Origin: Semisulcospira habei | Lineage: Eukaryota > Mollusca > Gastropoda > Semisulcospiridae | Assembly: GCA_036245525.1 (NCBI GenBank) | Contig: BTPG01000006.1 | Span: forward strand, 71,174,964 to 71,238,963 | Direction of reading: 5' to 3' | DNA: 64,000 nt | Part shown: piece by piece, positions 33,434-64,000 of the stretch | Layout: each line of letters begins with the position of its first letter | How positions within the stretch are numbered: position 1 is the stretch's first letter | Program-made: the position numbers and the translations under genes | Notes under the pieces: generated by a model | Databases searched by the model: none | Seen by the model: the letters and a program-made list of their open reading frames with translations, nothing else | What the model was told of the DNA's origin: nothing

Positions 33434-33722
33434 TGCCGTACCATTTGCGGAAGTACTTCCCAGAGAGATTGGGTGCCCCGATGTGGAGGCAGTGGGTCTA
33501 AATGATTATTTCAAGTCAGTTTCCTTGGAATGTGATACTTAGTACTCCTCCAGATAGACCCACTCTGGGAGTATGCCACAATTACACTTCAGTTCAAACG
33601 AGAAGCTGCCACAAATACACCTCTATTCAAATGAGATGCGAAGCATCCCATTTTAATAGAAGTGTACTTGTGACGCACTCCCCGAGTGGGTCTGTCTGGG
33701 AAGTACTCCCGCAAATGGCGTC
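33434..33722. mobile_element. Family U repeat (AGTACTCCC / GGGTCTATCTGG)
   Basis: Inverted words are CCAGATAGACCCACTCTGGG and CCCGAGTGGGTCTGTCTGG, with an inner pair CAAATGAGATGCGAAGCATC. Related copies lie at 38866-38990, 38960-39116 and a fragment at 42763-42813. Confidence 0.65.
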
Positions 33723-34221
33723 GTGGACAGTATTTCATGACACAACACTGTTTTGCTTGACATAGGATCTTTCATCCAAAACGTCCTTTATCCGTGTCCC
33801 CAGATTTGGAGATACAAACTACATTTAGAATGCTTTCATTGTGGAGACACATCATACATTTTAAACGCTATTAATGCAAGCATTTGTAAACAATTTTAAA
33901 GCTACAAATATAATTGTAGTCACAGTAACAATTATAGCTATCACAAGACGCTCATTGTTTGACAGTTTTCCAGTCCGGTCTAGTTCGTTCAAACGAAGTA
34001 TGTGAGTAATAAATAAGAACACCTACACTGAAATAAAACACGCTATATAAAAAAGACAAGAAAAGTTCAACTGCATTATTTAAACAAGTCTTTTGTCTGG
34101 GGAAAGCTTGGTTAACTCTACTTTGGAATGCTAGTGACAGAGACAGTATTAGACCAAGATAATGTTTTGATTAACCGGTCTATAAAACTGATGCATGCAT
34201 CAGTTTCATAAACCGGTTGTT

Positions 34222-34432
34222 TTAACCCATTTCGACCCGGCGCAGCACAGCAGGAGATGGATTGAACATGATAATGCAAGGATAGTGCCAGATGAGCTTG
34301 GCGCCTTCAGGCGCCAAGCTCATCTGGCACTATCCTTGAATTATCGTCGAGCCATCTCCTGCAACTGGTACATAACCATTACGTGACACCTCCAAAATTT
34401 GGGAAATACGGCCGTGTGGCTAAATGGGTTGA
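34222..34432 (+). mobile_element. TTAA MITE-C
   Basis: It starts TTAACCCATTTCGACCCGGC and ends GGCTAAATGGGTTGA. Core 2 reads TGCCAGATGAGCTTGGCGCC left and GGCGCCAAGCTCATCTGGCA right: ATGAG in the left arm is matched by CTCAT in the right. Confidence 0.85.
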
Positions 34433-34618
34433 ATATTGCATTGCAAAAATGCTTCCACAACCGTTTTGATAAAAGCAATGTTACATCACGATTGATATGA
34501 TAAAGTAAGTTACGAAATTGTGTATAGTATCGTATACTTCAGTACAAGTGACTTGTATTTTCTTCCAGTGACTAGTGCCTTACTTTCACCGAACATATGA
34601 ACACGCCTAGGTAGGTGT

Positions 34619-34832
34619 TTTACCCATTGTACCCTAAGGCCGAAATCCGCCAATTTTGCCGCTGTACTCTGAAGACTGCATTGCGGTGCAGGACACAGAT
34701 CGATCATGCTAGTTCAAGGGTGATGCTAGAATAGCTTGGCGCCCATAGACGCCAAGCTATTCTGGCATCACCCTTGAACTATCATGGTCGATCATTATCT
34801 TGCTGTGGTGTGTCACGGGTAGAATGAGTTCA
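34619..34832 (-). mobile_element. TTAA MITE-B (TTTA/TTCA ends)
   Basis: Family B ends are TTAACTCATTCTACCCCAGAC-like. The core-2 hairpin (GGGTGATGCTAGAATAGC and inverse) has GTGATGC where other families have GTGGTGC. Confidence 0.78.
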
Positions 34833-35295
34833 AAGTGTCGTTTTAACATCTATTGATTACAGATGTTGAAATACAAAATCGTGACTTGTATATTGCAAAC
34901 TTGGTCGATAGTACAAGTACAATCAATGTCAAACGGAAACAGTTTTAATGTAAATATCAAACTTCACGTCACTAAGATATCATCAACCCGATGTCCATCC
35001 GAGCACCTTTTATTTCCTAGGATGGCTTCTTGGGCAAAGGCAGACCTTTGTGTAAAAGAGGCATCGCAAAACTGGAGGGTTAAAAATCAAGAAAACGGGA
35101 ATATTCTCGACAAAAACTGGATGGAATTATCAAGGACAACAACCTTAAATATTGTCAAAGTATATGGACTAGATAATGGCAGGAAGAAGTACCCTTAAGG
35201 TAGGCGCTTATTAAGTTTCTGCAGTCGGAGGGCCCAGCTTACATCTCACAGCTACGACCACATGGGTAAGGAATCGAATGTGTCCTGCCAGTGTT
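34833..35295. other. 3' flank of the SLC26 gene
   Basis: AT-rich; it contains a minus-strand AATAAA at 35008-35013, about 0.77 kb beyond the SLC26 stop, a weak polyadenylation candidate. Confidence 0.35.
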
Positions 35296-35606
35296 TCGTG
35301 TCCCTGGCACGCTCCGAGCGTCAACTGACGCTCGGAGCGAGTCAGGGGCACATAATTCTTGCCAGAAAATATTTAATTCCCTCCCCTTGTGCTATGACCC
35401 AAAACGTGTATTTCAATGCCTGATCAGTTTCGCATCTTCAATATGTCCTACTTGAGATTCGTGCCCCTGGCACGCTTGGGCGTCAACTGACGCTCGGAGC
35501 GACTCAGGGGCACGGAACTCTTACCAGAAAATATTCAATTCCCTCCCCGTGTGCTACGACCCAAAACGTGTAGTTCAGTGCCTGATCAATTTCGCATCTT
35601 CAAACT
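35296..35606. repeat. 163-bp tandem duplication carrying a hairpin
   Basis: Each unit starts TCGTG(T/C)CCCTGGCACGC, has the inverted pair CGAGCGTCA/TGACGCTCGG, then CCAGAAAATATT(T/C)AATTCC and CCCAAAACGTGTA. Unit 2 lost part of its left arm. Confidence 0.82.
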
Positions 35607-35708
35607 AATGCACCAAGCTAATCAAGCACTTCCATCAAACTAACTATTTCGGCCGACCCATCTCCAGCTGTAAATTCGACCATGAGTCAATTCTTTGTGG
35701 GCTGGCCT

Positions 35709-35757
35709 GTGATTTTGGACCTTGCGGCTAGAAACCGCAAGGTCCACAATCACAGAC
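35709..35757. repeat. Hairpin family Q, copy 2
   Basis: CTGTGATTTTGGACCTTGCG pairs with CGCAAGGTCCACAATCACAG. It lies 20 bases beyond the SLC26 stop codon, so it is probably in the 3' UTR. Confidence 0.8.
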
Positions 35758-35776
35758 CAGCACACACGTCGAAATT

Positions 35777-55262
<19,486 letters not shown>

Positions 55263-55288
55263 CTGTCGCGGGACAGAAATTGTGAAGA

Positions 55289-55597
55289 TTAACCTGTTCT
55301 CTGCTGAGGAAAACGATTACCACCACCAGACTGCAAAAGGCATAGATCCTCATGAGCCCCTGTAGTTGCGGGGGCTGATGAGGATCTATGCCTCTTGCTA
55401 AAAACACTTTGGATCCGTATTCCTAATTCCTTGGACGCCTTTGAGCTTGAAGTTACAAAGAAGCAAAAAACGTGAATACAAAGTGGTTTCACAAAAAGAT
55501 ATAGATTCGCGTGAGCCCCCGTAAATGGAACCTCATGAGGATCTGTGCATCTTGCAAATGGGTGGTGATTAATTTGTCCTGGCAGTCAAGCTGTTAA
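55289..55597. mobile_element. Two overlapping MITE-A copies upstream of exon 1
   Basis: The first begins TTAACCTGTTC 27 bases upstream of the SLC26 ATG, with core 1 at 55329-55399. The second, inverted and decayed, ends CTGGCAGTCAAGCTGTTAA. Confidence 0.74.
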
Positions 55598-56122
55598 AAG
55601 TATTTTCAAATTACAAAAACAAAACAACAAATTAAAAAATAAAAATTAAATGACCGCAACAAAACTGCGTGAATCTGACGCATGATGGTCCGCCACATTT
55701 ATTTATTCACTGTTGCGTCTTAATGATCGGCTTGTCCTCCACTTTTATTCCCTACCTGCGTCAAATTATCGCATCAAGTTTTGTCCGCCACTTCTATCCA
55801 CTGGCTGCGCTAAAGTTACAACACTTCTTAAACTCCTGTCATAAAAGCGTCTTTTGTCATGGGCAAACACTTTGTCAGTGTTGCCAACAATAAGACACCG
55901 ATATGTGTCACTCAGCTCCAGTGAGCAAAGAACCTCGGGCCCACAACGGCCGCAGTGGGCCCGAAGAGACTTTGCTACTGGGGACACTGCTTCAGTCCTT
56001 GGACCAGATCACTTTCAGGGGTGAAAACAATGCAGTATCATGTAGCCCGGGAAATGAGCGAGTGTAACAAGACGTAACGGAACTCGGACAATGAGAGTGT
56101 CGATTTCCAAAGTCAATTATAG
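55598..56122. other. Flank with hairpin family S, copy 4
   Basis: CCAGTGAGCAAAGAACCTCG and GGCCCACAACGGCCGC at 55918-55980 with an imperfect right arm. No upstream SLC26 exon or promoter could be recognised. Confidence 0.5.
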
Positions 56123-56234
<112 letters not shown>

Positions 56235-56329
56235 GGCTCTAAAAGGCGACGGCGAATTTGAAAAATGACATTGTCTCTAGCTTTGTGAGCATCTTTACGG
56301 TTATAAAATAAAGATTTGTTGATTAATTG

Positions 56330-56330
56330 C

Positions 56331-56389
<59 letters not shown>

Positions 56390-56411
56390 GTCTGTCTGTC
56401 TGTCTGTCTGT
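56330..56411. repeat. TCTA/TGTC microsatellite
   Basis: TCTA units turn into TGTC units; preceded by TAAAATAAAGATTTG. Confidence 0.96.
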
Positions 56412-56521
56412 CTATGCATCTCTGTTATTGTTATTCATTTGATATAGTTGTAGTACATAGAAAGGACAAGACTGAAAAAAGCCTGTGTATCTAATCTCAG
56501 TTGTAAATTTGTAAAATCTCT

Positions 56522-56540
56522 GCCTGTCTGTCTGTCTGTC

Positions 56541-56636
<96 letters not shown>

Positions 56637-56652
56637 TTTTTTTTTTTTTTTT
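56522..56652. repeat. TGTC/CT microsatellite and T run
   Basis: TGTC units, ~88 bases of CT, then a T run of about 17. Confidence 0.96.
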
Positions 56653-56848
56653 GAAAGACAGCCTTACTATGGACATGTCAATCAATGTTATTTTCTTATG
56701 GGCGTTTAGGAATGCCAGCACAACGACATTGCTGTGTAGTGCTATGGTAATTAGTGACGACGATTTTCCCACAGGTATCAGTCGCTTTAAAAGAACTGTT
56801 GCTAAACCAGCTTCCTCCTTCTGCAAAAGGCGTGGATTCTCGTGAGCC

Positions 56849-57025
56849 TTTAACCCTTCCCATCGTGATACACTGTTGCATGAAATAAATGTGACCATGA
56901 TAGTTCAAGGGTTGTGCCAGAATAGCTTGGCACCCAGAGGCGCTATTGAAGTACATTGGTTGATCTCCTAATCTGTAATGCAGTCTTTACTAGTAGGACT
57001 ATACGCATTTTATTTTTTTAATCAA
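56849..57025 (+). mobile_element. TTAA MITE-E, right arm damaged
   Basis: It starts TTAACCCTTCCCATCGTGAT. The right hairpin arm is reduced to GGCGCTATTGAAGTA. A core-1 fragment lies just upstream (56822-56848). Confidence 0.7.
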
Positions 57026-57319
57026 CGGGTTCTCAATGTTGTCGTGAATCAAATAAGACTGCCTGCCCTTCTTTCTGCAACACACGTTGAGCAGGCCACG
57101 TAACAAAGGTTTTGTTCTATTCTTGGTTCGGCGTCGGTGGAACATTTTGCGTACAAAGGAGAAGAAGAGCAAAAAGTCTTTCATTTTACGACTATCAAGC
57201 TTCGCAAGTTGAGTTAGCCCTATAGTTTATAGCCACATTGTTGTAAATAATAAAGAAGATACTGCAAATTATTACCCGTTTATTGCCTGAAGCACGTCGC
57301 TTTAAGGCATTTCTGCCCG

Positions 57320-57525
57320 TTAACCCATATCATACTGAGGCTGAAGGCTTCAAATTTGTACACTGCCATATGCAAGCTACATTATAGTACTTACAGCCGA
57401 TAAAGATATAGACCAATGGCTTTAGTTCAAGAGGCCTAGAGGCGCCAAGCTATTCTGGCACTACCTTGAACTATTTTAATCAAACTTATTTCACACACTG
57501 GTGTATTCCGAATGATAAGGGTTAA
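57320..57525 (-). mobile_element. TTAA MITE-D
   Basis: TTAA intact at both ends; ends TTAACCCATATCATACTGAG and CGAATGATAAGGGTTAA. The left core arm is lost, the right is kept. Confidence 0.84.
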
Positions 57526-57589
57526 AGTCTTAGATTCCTGTCTGTCTGTCTGTCTCTCCGTCAGTGTACGTAGATTCTCATAAACGCTG

Positions 57590-57692
57590 TCACAGGCACA
57601 GGATGATCGTTGTAAAATCGACCACATCTGTAACACGAGCAAGACACCATTTTTATAGACGTGGTCCATATCGCAACGATCATCCCATGTTT
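57590..57692. repeat. Imperfect palindrome (GGATGATCGTTGTAAAATCG)
   Basis: GGCACAGGATGATCGTTG and AAATCGACCAC pair with GTGGTCCATATCGCAACGAT and CATCCCATG. Related inverted halves occur at 31595-31640 and 32085-32160. Confidence 0.6.
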
Positions 57693-57717
57693 GTGGACGC
57701 TGTTAAATCTTACAAGG

Positions 57718-57805
57718 CGCTCCGCATCAATAGCTGCAAAAGTGTCGTATGGCGTTGCCGGCGGCAACGCTATACGACACTTTCGCAGCTCAGTATTGAT
57801 GCAAG
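57718..57805. repeat. Palindrome
   Basis: GCATCAATAGCTGCAAAAGT and GTCGTATGGCGTTGCC pair with GGCAACGCTATACGAC and ACTTTCGCAGCTCAGTATTGATGC. Seen once. Confidence 0.82.
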
Positions 57806-57905
57806 GTAACTTGAATAAGTTAAAAAGGTGTTTCCGTGCTCAAAATGAGGTACAGACCTCACTACTAAAACCTACAGGCGGTTTTGCTATCATACGACAT
57901 GCATA

Positions 57906-58199
57906 GATTCTCATGAACTCCTCCATCTACAAGGACTCATGAATATCCATACCTGTTGCTTGCTGTTCTTAGCACCCTTCCACTGCTCACATGGAGAAAG
58001 TTACATAGGTTTGAGTAACTGACTGCATGACTGAGCAGGACATAACATAATGTAGGTCAAAGCACACAGTGGACCTCCCCTGCAGTCCCATCTGTTAAAA
58101 TGCCCGACTTAGCCTTAGTCTGTCCCAGTCATCCCCTAATTTTTTAATCCCCTAACCAAAACTACCGCCCACGTGCTGCACATTTGCCATGCACAAAAT

Positions 58200-58200
<1 letters not shown>
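57906..58200. other. Spacer with a core-1 remnant
   Basis: CATAGATTCTCATGAACTCC and GGACTCATGAATATCCATAC recall a decayed core 1; no termini seen. Confidence 0.45.
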
Positions 58201-58201
<1 letters not shown>

Positions 58202-58286
<85 letters not shown>

Positions 58287-58311
58287 GAGCTAGACTTTAG
58301 TACCCTGATAT

Positions 58312-58345
<34 letters not shown>

Positions 58346-58382
58346 ATATATATTTACATATATATCTATATATATATATATA
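58202..58382. repeat. TA microsatellite, two blocks
   Basis: TA runs at 58202-58283 and 58311-58382 are separated by a short unique stretch. Confidence 0.96.
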
Positions 58383-58778
58383 AAAGGCATCACCCGTCTC
58401 ATTTTGGCTATCAACGTGATGCTGTACCAATCCTACATCGGCGCAGCCAAAACTGGTACACACCTCAAATCACCATCCGCTTGGTAACTCAAACTAGGCC
58501 AAAAAGAGTCCGCTGGTTAAGCCAAGGCTGGTATGAATCAAAAACCAAATATGTCTCTTCTCATCTATCAGGAGATTTTAAGCAAATTTCAGCCTACTGC
58601 CTCTGTACAAAATGCCAAAGAAGGCAGAAGACTTTTTTTTTTTAAAGGCACCGGTCCTTGCACTGCCTCACCTACCTCATTTGAATATGTAACGTGCCGT
58701 GAGCTTTTCGTCTGCGATTGTCGACTGTGCGGCCTACAACAGCTTCGCGAGGAATCGGGACATGACTTGTGTGCGGGT
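58383..58778. other. Spacer, nothing recognised
   Basis: Short reading frames only, none resembling a known protein. Confidence 0.45.
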
Positions 58779-58820
58779 CTGTGATTTTGGACATAAGACC
58801 GTTAGGTCCAAAATCACAAG
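58779..58820. repeat. Hairpin family Q, copy 4
   Basis: TCTGTGATTTTGGACATAAG pairs imperfectly with TTAGGTCCAAAATCACA. Confidence 0.68.
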
Positions 58821-59204
58821 CCATCTTACATTTTAACTTAGTGAAGCGTCATAACAAACGTCATAGTGCGTGAGACAACGTTTAACGCGTGGCAACTTGG
58901 AAGAGTCGCCTAGAAATGCATTGTTGTTCTACACGGGGGACTGATTGGCACAATGTTTGCTTCGAAACCTAACACTTCAGGGATTCGGCATAAACTCTCT
59001 GTCTTGTCGTCCTTAAACTGTTGACTGCGGTGCAACAAGTACAACTTGAAAGGCGGAAAGAAATCGATAGGAGAAAGTGTAGGAGGCCGTGAGATAATTG
59101 TTTTGTTTTGTAGTCTGGCTTAGGGAACTTTTGCTCTTAGTCTACGAGTTAGCTACATGACAGGTGCAGTCATCCGCGCCAACTTCTTCATCCTACTAAA
59201 AGAA

Positions 59205-59440
59205 AATGAAATGAAATGAAATGTAATGAAATAAAATAAAATAAAATAAAATAAAATTTACAACTAAAAAAAATTAAAGAAGAAATAAAATAAAATAAAA
59301 TAAAATGTACAACCCCAAAAAATAATTCAAGAAGAAATAAAATAAATTAAATAAAATAAAATAAAAATTCACAACCCTCAAAATTAATTAAAGAAGAAAT
59401 AAATATAAAATAAAATGTAATAAAATAAAATAAAACATGT
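59205..59440. repeat. AAATA array with a ~64-bp higher-order unit
   Basis: Blocks of AAATA are separated by ACAAC-like bases, an A run, and TTAAAGAAGAAATAAA; three or four such units can be followed. Confidence 0.82.
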
Positions 59441-59689
59441 TTGATTAAATGATCCATAAGCAAGAACAATGACACTCATATTTTGATTTTTTTTTATAGA
59501 ATAAATATATTTTCATTCTTCATATCACCTTTGCTGTGCAAGGTGGGGGCAAAACTGAAAAACACGTTCTAACTAATTGTCTGACTACCTATTTCCTCAC
59601 GCGTCCCGATGTGGCCTTTCACGCTACTCCCACGCTTATCTCTTTTTGCGCCCCCTATCTCCACCCCTTCAGCTAAAAACCAATCCTCT

Positions 59690-59830
59690 AGGCACAGATC
59701 CTCATGAGCCCCGGCAGCCTTTTGGGGCTCACACTGGTTCCCTCCCTCGATCCGCTATTCACGACATGCTATGCCGCGGATCGAGGAAGGGAACCAGTGT
59801 GCCTACCCGGTGAATCGACGAAGACAACCA
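59690..59830. mobile_element. Core-1 half joined to hairpin family H
   Basis: CTAGGCACAGATCCTCATGA GCCCC is followed by hairpin H (59730-59801: CACACTGGTTCCCTCCCTCG and CGAGGAAGGGAACCAGTGTG) and a second H right arm (59812-59833). Both H arms have TTCCC/GGGAA where others have TTGTC. Confidence 0.68.
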
Positions 59831-59839
59831 GTGTGATGG

Positions 59840-60860
59840 ATTTCGATCTTGCCGGCGTAGACTGCGGTTGTGTGACCCACACGCAAAAATCGCGATGGAG
59901 GGAGGCAACCAGTGTAAGACTGGCCCTGTTTACATCCTCAGACTGAGGGAGTGTTCCTTATTTTAAGTGCACGACTGCCAAGCCGAAGCCATCTGCGGCC
60001 GCAGGGATCATTAGGCCTTCCTAGCCAGCGCCAAGAATTTGAATGATATTGTTTTCTGTTTAGTAGTGTGCCCAGGGCAGTCAAATTCAGTTTTGATACA
60101 CAGCAAGGAGATATGATAGTTCAAAGTTAGTGCCAGAAATTTGAAAAGGTTCGATGCCAGCTTTCGGTTGCTTAATGACATACCATCAGTACTTTGCATG
60201 GCCGATCAACCATGATACATGTACTTCCAGGATGGTGACACGAAATTTCGAAATATCACGCTAAACTACGGTTCGATGTGTGAAGGCTTTCTGTGGTAAT
60301 AATAATAACGCATAGCATTTATATGGCGCATTTCTCATATATGTACTCATCGCGAATGTAGCGCGACTGAACCAACAGCTGCTCACGTACACGCATTCTC
60401 CACATGTCGTAACACAGATTCAGTGGTGCTAGGCAGCTCAGCGAGCTACTAGGAAATCGTTTTGTATTGAATTATAGTTGCTGAACTGTACAAGTGGGGG
60501 GGGAAGAGCGGGTCCGGGAAGCCCGACGTGGTAGGCTATACTGAACGGTGCCTAGTCAGGTTAATTCAATTCAGCACAGACCCTACTATAAAGTTAAATG
60601 GATCGACCGAAGGGTGCGATAAATTTCGTTATTTTGACGTTAAACTGTTTGTTTGTTTGTCTATTTTGACAAAGGGTATTTACCCGAAATATTAATAAAT
60701 TGTGTTGTACCCGTCTTTTCTAAGCGTGTTTCTTTCTCCGTTGGGTACTTCTTGACGTTAAACTAAGTTTTGATGTGCGAAAACGTTCTGTTATAGTGCC
60801 TTAGTCTGATTAAATGGAGCGCTAAATTAAATAGATCCTACTGGCAGAAAGTTCCATAGA
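59840..60860. other. Spacer with scattered remnants
   Basis: A weak core-2 trace near 60110-60140 and a fragment of the 325-bp element at 60718-60755; otherwise nothing recognised. Confidence 0.45.
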
Positions 60861-60952
60861 TCCACCATGACAGTTCAAAGGTGATGCCAGAATAGCTTGG
60901 CGCCTCTAGGCGCCAAGCTATTCTGACACCACCCTTGAACTATCATGGTGGA
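60861..60952. mobile_element. Core-2 hairpin without recognisable TTAA ends
   Basis: TCCACCATGACAGTTCAAAG and TGATGCCAGAATAGC pair with GCTATTCTGACACC and CTTGAACTATCATGGTGGA. The stem extends further outward than in the other families. Confidence 0.75.
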
Positions 60953-61322
60953 TCTGTCTCTTCAACTGTAATGCGGTGTCCTGAGGAGAACTAATCTGAC
61001 CACTGGACATTTCGATTCTTTCTTTTCAGTCTTCAGTGACTCAATGTTATGTCTTTAGTCTGGAACTATGGACTGCTGGTGAATAAGTCCTCCGATTAAA
61101 TTAATTACGGGATTGTGAAAGACAGCTCGAGGGTCTTGGTAGTTCCTGATTAGCTTGGCGCTTGACGCCAAGCTCATCACGAACTCTGCAGTGCAACTAT
61201 ATACATGGTGAAACTGCGATCGATCACGCGATCTATCATCCGCCGCTGAGTTTGCGCTCTAAGCTTTTATAGGCGATCCTGTTCAGGTTGTCCAGGGGTT
61301 AGTTATATGAGAAAACTGAAAT

Positions 61323-61388
61323 CCTGCGCAAGCCACTAAGAAAGGTGCTCCGCGATAGCGGAGCACCTTGCTTAGTGGCTTGCGCAGG
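61323..61388. repeat. 66-bp palindrome, one mismatch
   Basis: CCTGCGCAAGCCACTAAG and AAGGTGCTCCGC pair with GCGGAGCACCTT and CTTAGTGGCTTGCGCAGG. No other copy in the window. Confidence 0.92.
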
Positions 61389-61428
61389 AGGACTAAGATA
61401 ACTCATGCAACTGAGGCGAGGTGACAAG

Positions 61429-61668
61429 TTAATCCTTTTCATCTTGATACACTATTGCTTGAAATGAATTTGACCATTTTAGTTCAAGGGTGGTGCCAGA
61501 ATAGCTTGGCGCCTTAGGCGCCAAGCTATTTTGGCACCACCCTTGAACTAAAATGGTTGATCTATCATGTAATCTGTAATGAAGCCTATAGTAGTATGAC
61601 AATAAGTAAATAGTAATATGACAATAAGCAAAGTTTTATGAAATCAGTCGCAGGATGTAATTGGTTAA
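61429..61668 (-). mobile_element. TTAA MITE-E (both TTAA intact)
   Basis: Core 2 is near perfect with the outer stem ACCATTTTAGTTCAAGGGTG and CACCCTTGAACTAAAATGGT. AGTAGTATGACAATAAGTAA is partly duplicated near the right end. Confidence 0.88.
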
Positions 61669-62385
61669 TCATACACTACCCTATATTCATCAATGTCGAC
61701 ATCGTGCGCCACAGTTTACGCTGGAACCGAACAATCCAGCGGCGACTTGATAATAGGGGTTGTTGCTCCAAAGCCGTTCCGGGGCGGCGGCGCTCATGCC
61801 ACTTGAGAGCGTACTAGACGTAAGATTTCGCAACATATGTAGGCAGCAAGGCGGCTCAGTGCAACACGCCACGGTAACCTAGCATCCAGCTACTGCTGGA
61901 CACAGGAGTAAACTTTCGACTCCATTGCCACAAATGTTCCCTCACGGCTGTGAATTATCTTGAACGTAAATTCAATGTAGTTCATCGGCGTATATATGTG
62001 CCCGGCGTGTATGCACTAATAATGAAGTATTACATAACACAGCTTAAATGCCCCGTAAGTGCTCTCTGGAGCCATTATCAACATTGCATAAAACTGTTTG
62101 ACGAATATCAGCACCTGATATGTATATATGCAATGTGTTATAATGCCTCCTAACGAACGGATACGGTTGTTTATTCGTCAGTTATCACTGCGGCGTGATT
62201 ACCGTCATCACTCTGTATCCGTTCTACCGCTCAGTGAAGCGTGTGCGCCGCTCAACTCTATCAAGCCGGCGTCACGGCAGAGCCGGGGTAAAAGTATTTG
62301 TAGCTCCAAAGTCTAGGTCCTCGAACAAAACAGCCTGTCGATCTGATATAACGGTCTTTGTGGGGTTAGATCACAGTCAGCTGTC
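61669..62385. other. Spacer, nothing recognised
   Basis: Mixed-composition sequence without hairpins; short reading frames only. Confidence 0.45.
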
Positions 62386-62613
62386 TTAACCCTTAACATT
62401 CGGAATACACCAGTGTGTGAAATAAGTGTGACTAAAATAGTTCAAGGGTAGTGCCAGAATAGCTTGGCGCCTCTAGGCGCCAAGCTATTCCGTCTGGCAC
62501 CACCCTTGAACTACAGCCATTGATCTATATCTTTATCTGTAAGTACTATAATGTAACTTGCATATGGCAGTGTACAAATTTGAAGCTTTCAGCCTCAGTA
62601 TGATATGGGTTAA
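62386..62613 (+). mobile_element. TTAA MITE-D
   Basis: It starts TTAACCCTTAACATTCGGAA and ends CAGTATGATATGGGTTAA. Core 2 has a 3-base insertion in the right arm (TTCCGTCTGG). Confidence 0.86.
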
Positions 62614-62805
62614 TTGATCTGTCCGTGAGCGAAACATGCAACTATGCCCGAAAATCAATGTAACAGGTGTGTAGGGTCACCGACGAGGCACAGTTAGTTT
62701 AAGGTAAAGCGAGCAGGTATAATGAGAGGGCACGGAAAGGAACGTGAAGACGACGTCGGTCTGCGGTGATTTGATGATACATTCATTGTCAATGATACGT
62801 GTACT

Positions 62806-63025
62806 TTACACCTGTTCAGTGCCGAGAAAAATTAAACACCACCCAACTGCAAGAGGTATAGATCCTCATGAGCCCCCGCAGTTGCGGGGGCTCATGAGGA
62901 TCTATGCCTCTTGCTGACGCCATTTTGAATCCGTGATCCTGGGAGATCGAATCTAGAGGTTTGTGTGTTGAACTAACGAAGATTGCGATAACACAGTCTG
63001 CGTCAGCTGGCATACAACGGGTTAT
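62806..63025 (+). mobile_element. TTAA MITE-A, TTAA ends lost
   Basis: CACCTGTTCAGTGCCGAG at the left and CAGCTGGCATACAACGGGTTA at the right. Core 1 (62849-62915) is near perfect. Confidence 0.8.
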
Positions 63026-63469
63026 GTTTAAGACTGCAGTAACTCTTATTAGTTACATGCATGAACAATGTAATACTCCAATATTTAACTAGAAACAAAA
63101 TTACAACGCAAATGTGCCCTCACTCTGGAGACGATAAAGACAGTATGTACTTTTTTTTTTTTTTTTTTTTTTTTTTAGAAAAGACAATTTTTTTTTTTTA
63201 AATTGTATCTCAATGGAAATCTTCTTTGCTGTCTGTTTTCTGCACACGGCAAACATAAATAAGTAGGTGAGTGTACTGTTGATACGAGCTGCCCGTTTTG
63301 CCAGCTCCTAATGAAAACACGCTGGGCCCGGCTAATAGAAATATGTCATAATGTGACGTAAGCGGTAGCGTTACTGTGTTGCGTCACCATGTGACGTATC
63401 GCAGGTGCCTGCGTCTCACACAGACGCCTCATTAGAACAATCACCTCATCAGCCGGTTCTCCGTCCCCG
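63026..63469. other. Spacer with poly-T run
   Basis: T run of about 26 at 63151-63176; nothing else recognised. Confidence 0.5.
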
Positions 63470-63765
63470 TATGTTACGTCTACGCCGAACGACTCCCAAC
63501 AACAACGTCAGTGAAGTCTACCATAAGCTTAGACAACACTCCAAACATCTCCAAGAGGCATAGATCCTCATGAGCCCGGAGGGCTCATGAGGATCTATGT
63601 CTCTTGGAGATGTTTGGAGTGTTGTCTGTGCTTATTTTGTGGACTCCGGTTAGTGTTGTCTGTGTCCATAGGTCCATAGTACAAGCTGGTTAGCAGCCGT
63701 GATTTCGCGCCGGCTCTCGTGCGTTGTTGGAAGTCGATCGTTGCAAACGTAACATCACTATTGCG
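63470..63765. mobile_element. Long palindromic MITE-P, copy 3
   Basis: CGAACGACTCCCAACAACAA at the left and TTGTTGGAAGTCGATCGTTG at the right. The inner stem (AGACAACACTCCAAACATCT through core 1) is perfect over about 55 bases per arm, with loop CCCGGAGGG. Confidence 0.87.
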
Positions 63766-64000
63766 TGAGAAGAGAACTGCAAAATAACGGTCTAGGTTTA
63801 TACTGCCTCCGGAAAGGAAAATGTTATTGGCGTCGACTACAGTCAAACCCGGCTGTTTTAAGCGGCCATCTCAGTTTATATGTCAAAATCAGTGGTCCTA
63901 AAGGACAGGTTCACTGTCGAGAGAAGACAGGCAAAAGTGTCACCTGCCATTTAAGATTATCATTTAGGGTGGCCAACAGACCTCTAAATGATGCCCCCAC

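Noticed and set aside
55289..55597. Promoter or 5' exon of SLC26 just upstream of exon 1
   Set aside because: The sequence is two MITE-A copies; no TATA, initiator or exon-like frame could be told apart from the repeat.

Overview
This is animal nuclear DNA. One intron-bearing gene of an animal membrane-transporter family lies in a sea of transposon remains, palindromes and microsatellites, with no operons or bacterial gene layout. The repeat style (RTE-like LINEs, long GT/GA/ATT/TTTG arrays, very many small foldback elements, and a dispersed repeat rich in GGTCAAGGTCAC-like words) would fit a marine mollusc, perhaps a gastropod. That placement is inference; no species can be named from the sequence alone.

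The only host gene I can support is an SLC26-family anion transporter/exchanger on the minus strand (55262 down to 35777). Eight coding exons join in phase at every junction into a 703-residue protein: N-terminal region, transmembrane core, C-terminal STAS domain and a terminal Thr-Ser-Val that looks like a class I PDZ ligand. Seven introns are GT-AG or, for the last one, GC-AG.

Left third (1-25.5 kb): dispersed TTAA-flanked MITEs; a 5'-truncated LINE (LINE-A copy 1, 5284-7473) with an intact 704-codon reverse-transcriptase ORF; a 2-kb repeat with a triplicated 350-bp unit and a CT array (7.7-9.7 kb); a near full-length second LINE-A copy on the minus strand (11249-15209) bounded by a 13-bp target-site duplication; a directly repeated ~1.6-kb segment (15.2-17 kb and 18.3-20 kb) around a poly-C minisatellite; a 935-bp long-inverted-repeat element; and a full-length LINE-B (22190-25477) bounded by a 12-bp duplication.

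Middle (25.5-35 kb): a 2.2-kb inverted-repeat element, long palindromic MITEs, an exact 100-bp tandem duplication carrying a TATA-like motif, and short hairpin families.

Right half (35-64 kb): the SLC26 gene. Its introns are packed with MITEs, hairpins, microsatellites, a SINE, a LINE 3' end and an L2/Rex1-like LINE relic inside a nested stack of insertions (51.5-54.6 kb). Beyond 55.6 kb there is only repeat-rich DNA; no promoter or upstream exon of the gene could be identified.

The strongest unexplained pattern is modular. At least five kinds of TTAA-flanked, piggyBac-like MITE termini carry one of two long hairpin cores. Core 1 also appears inside elements with unrelated termini. In many copies the two hairpin arms carry matching changes, as if one arm were copied from the other. 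Several of these elements end within tens of bases of SLC26 exon boundaries.
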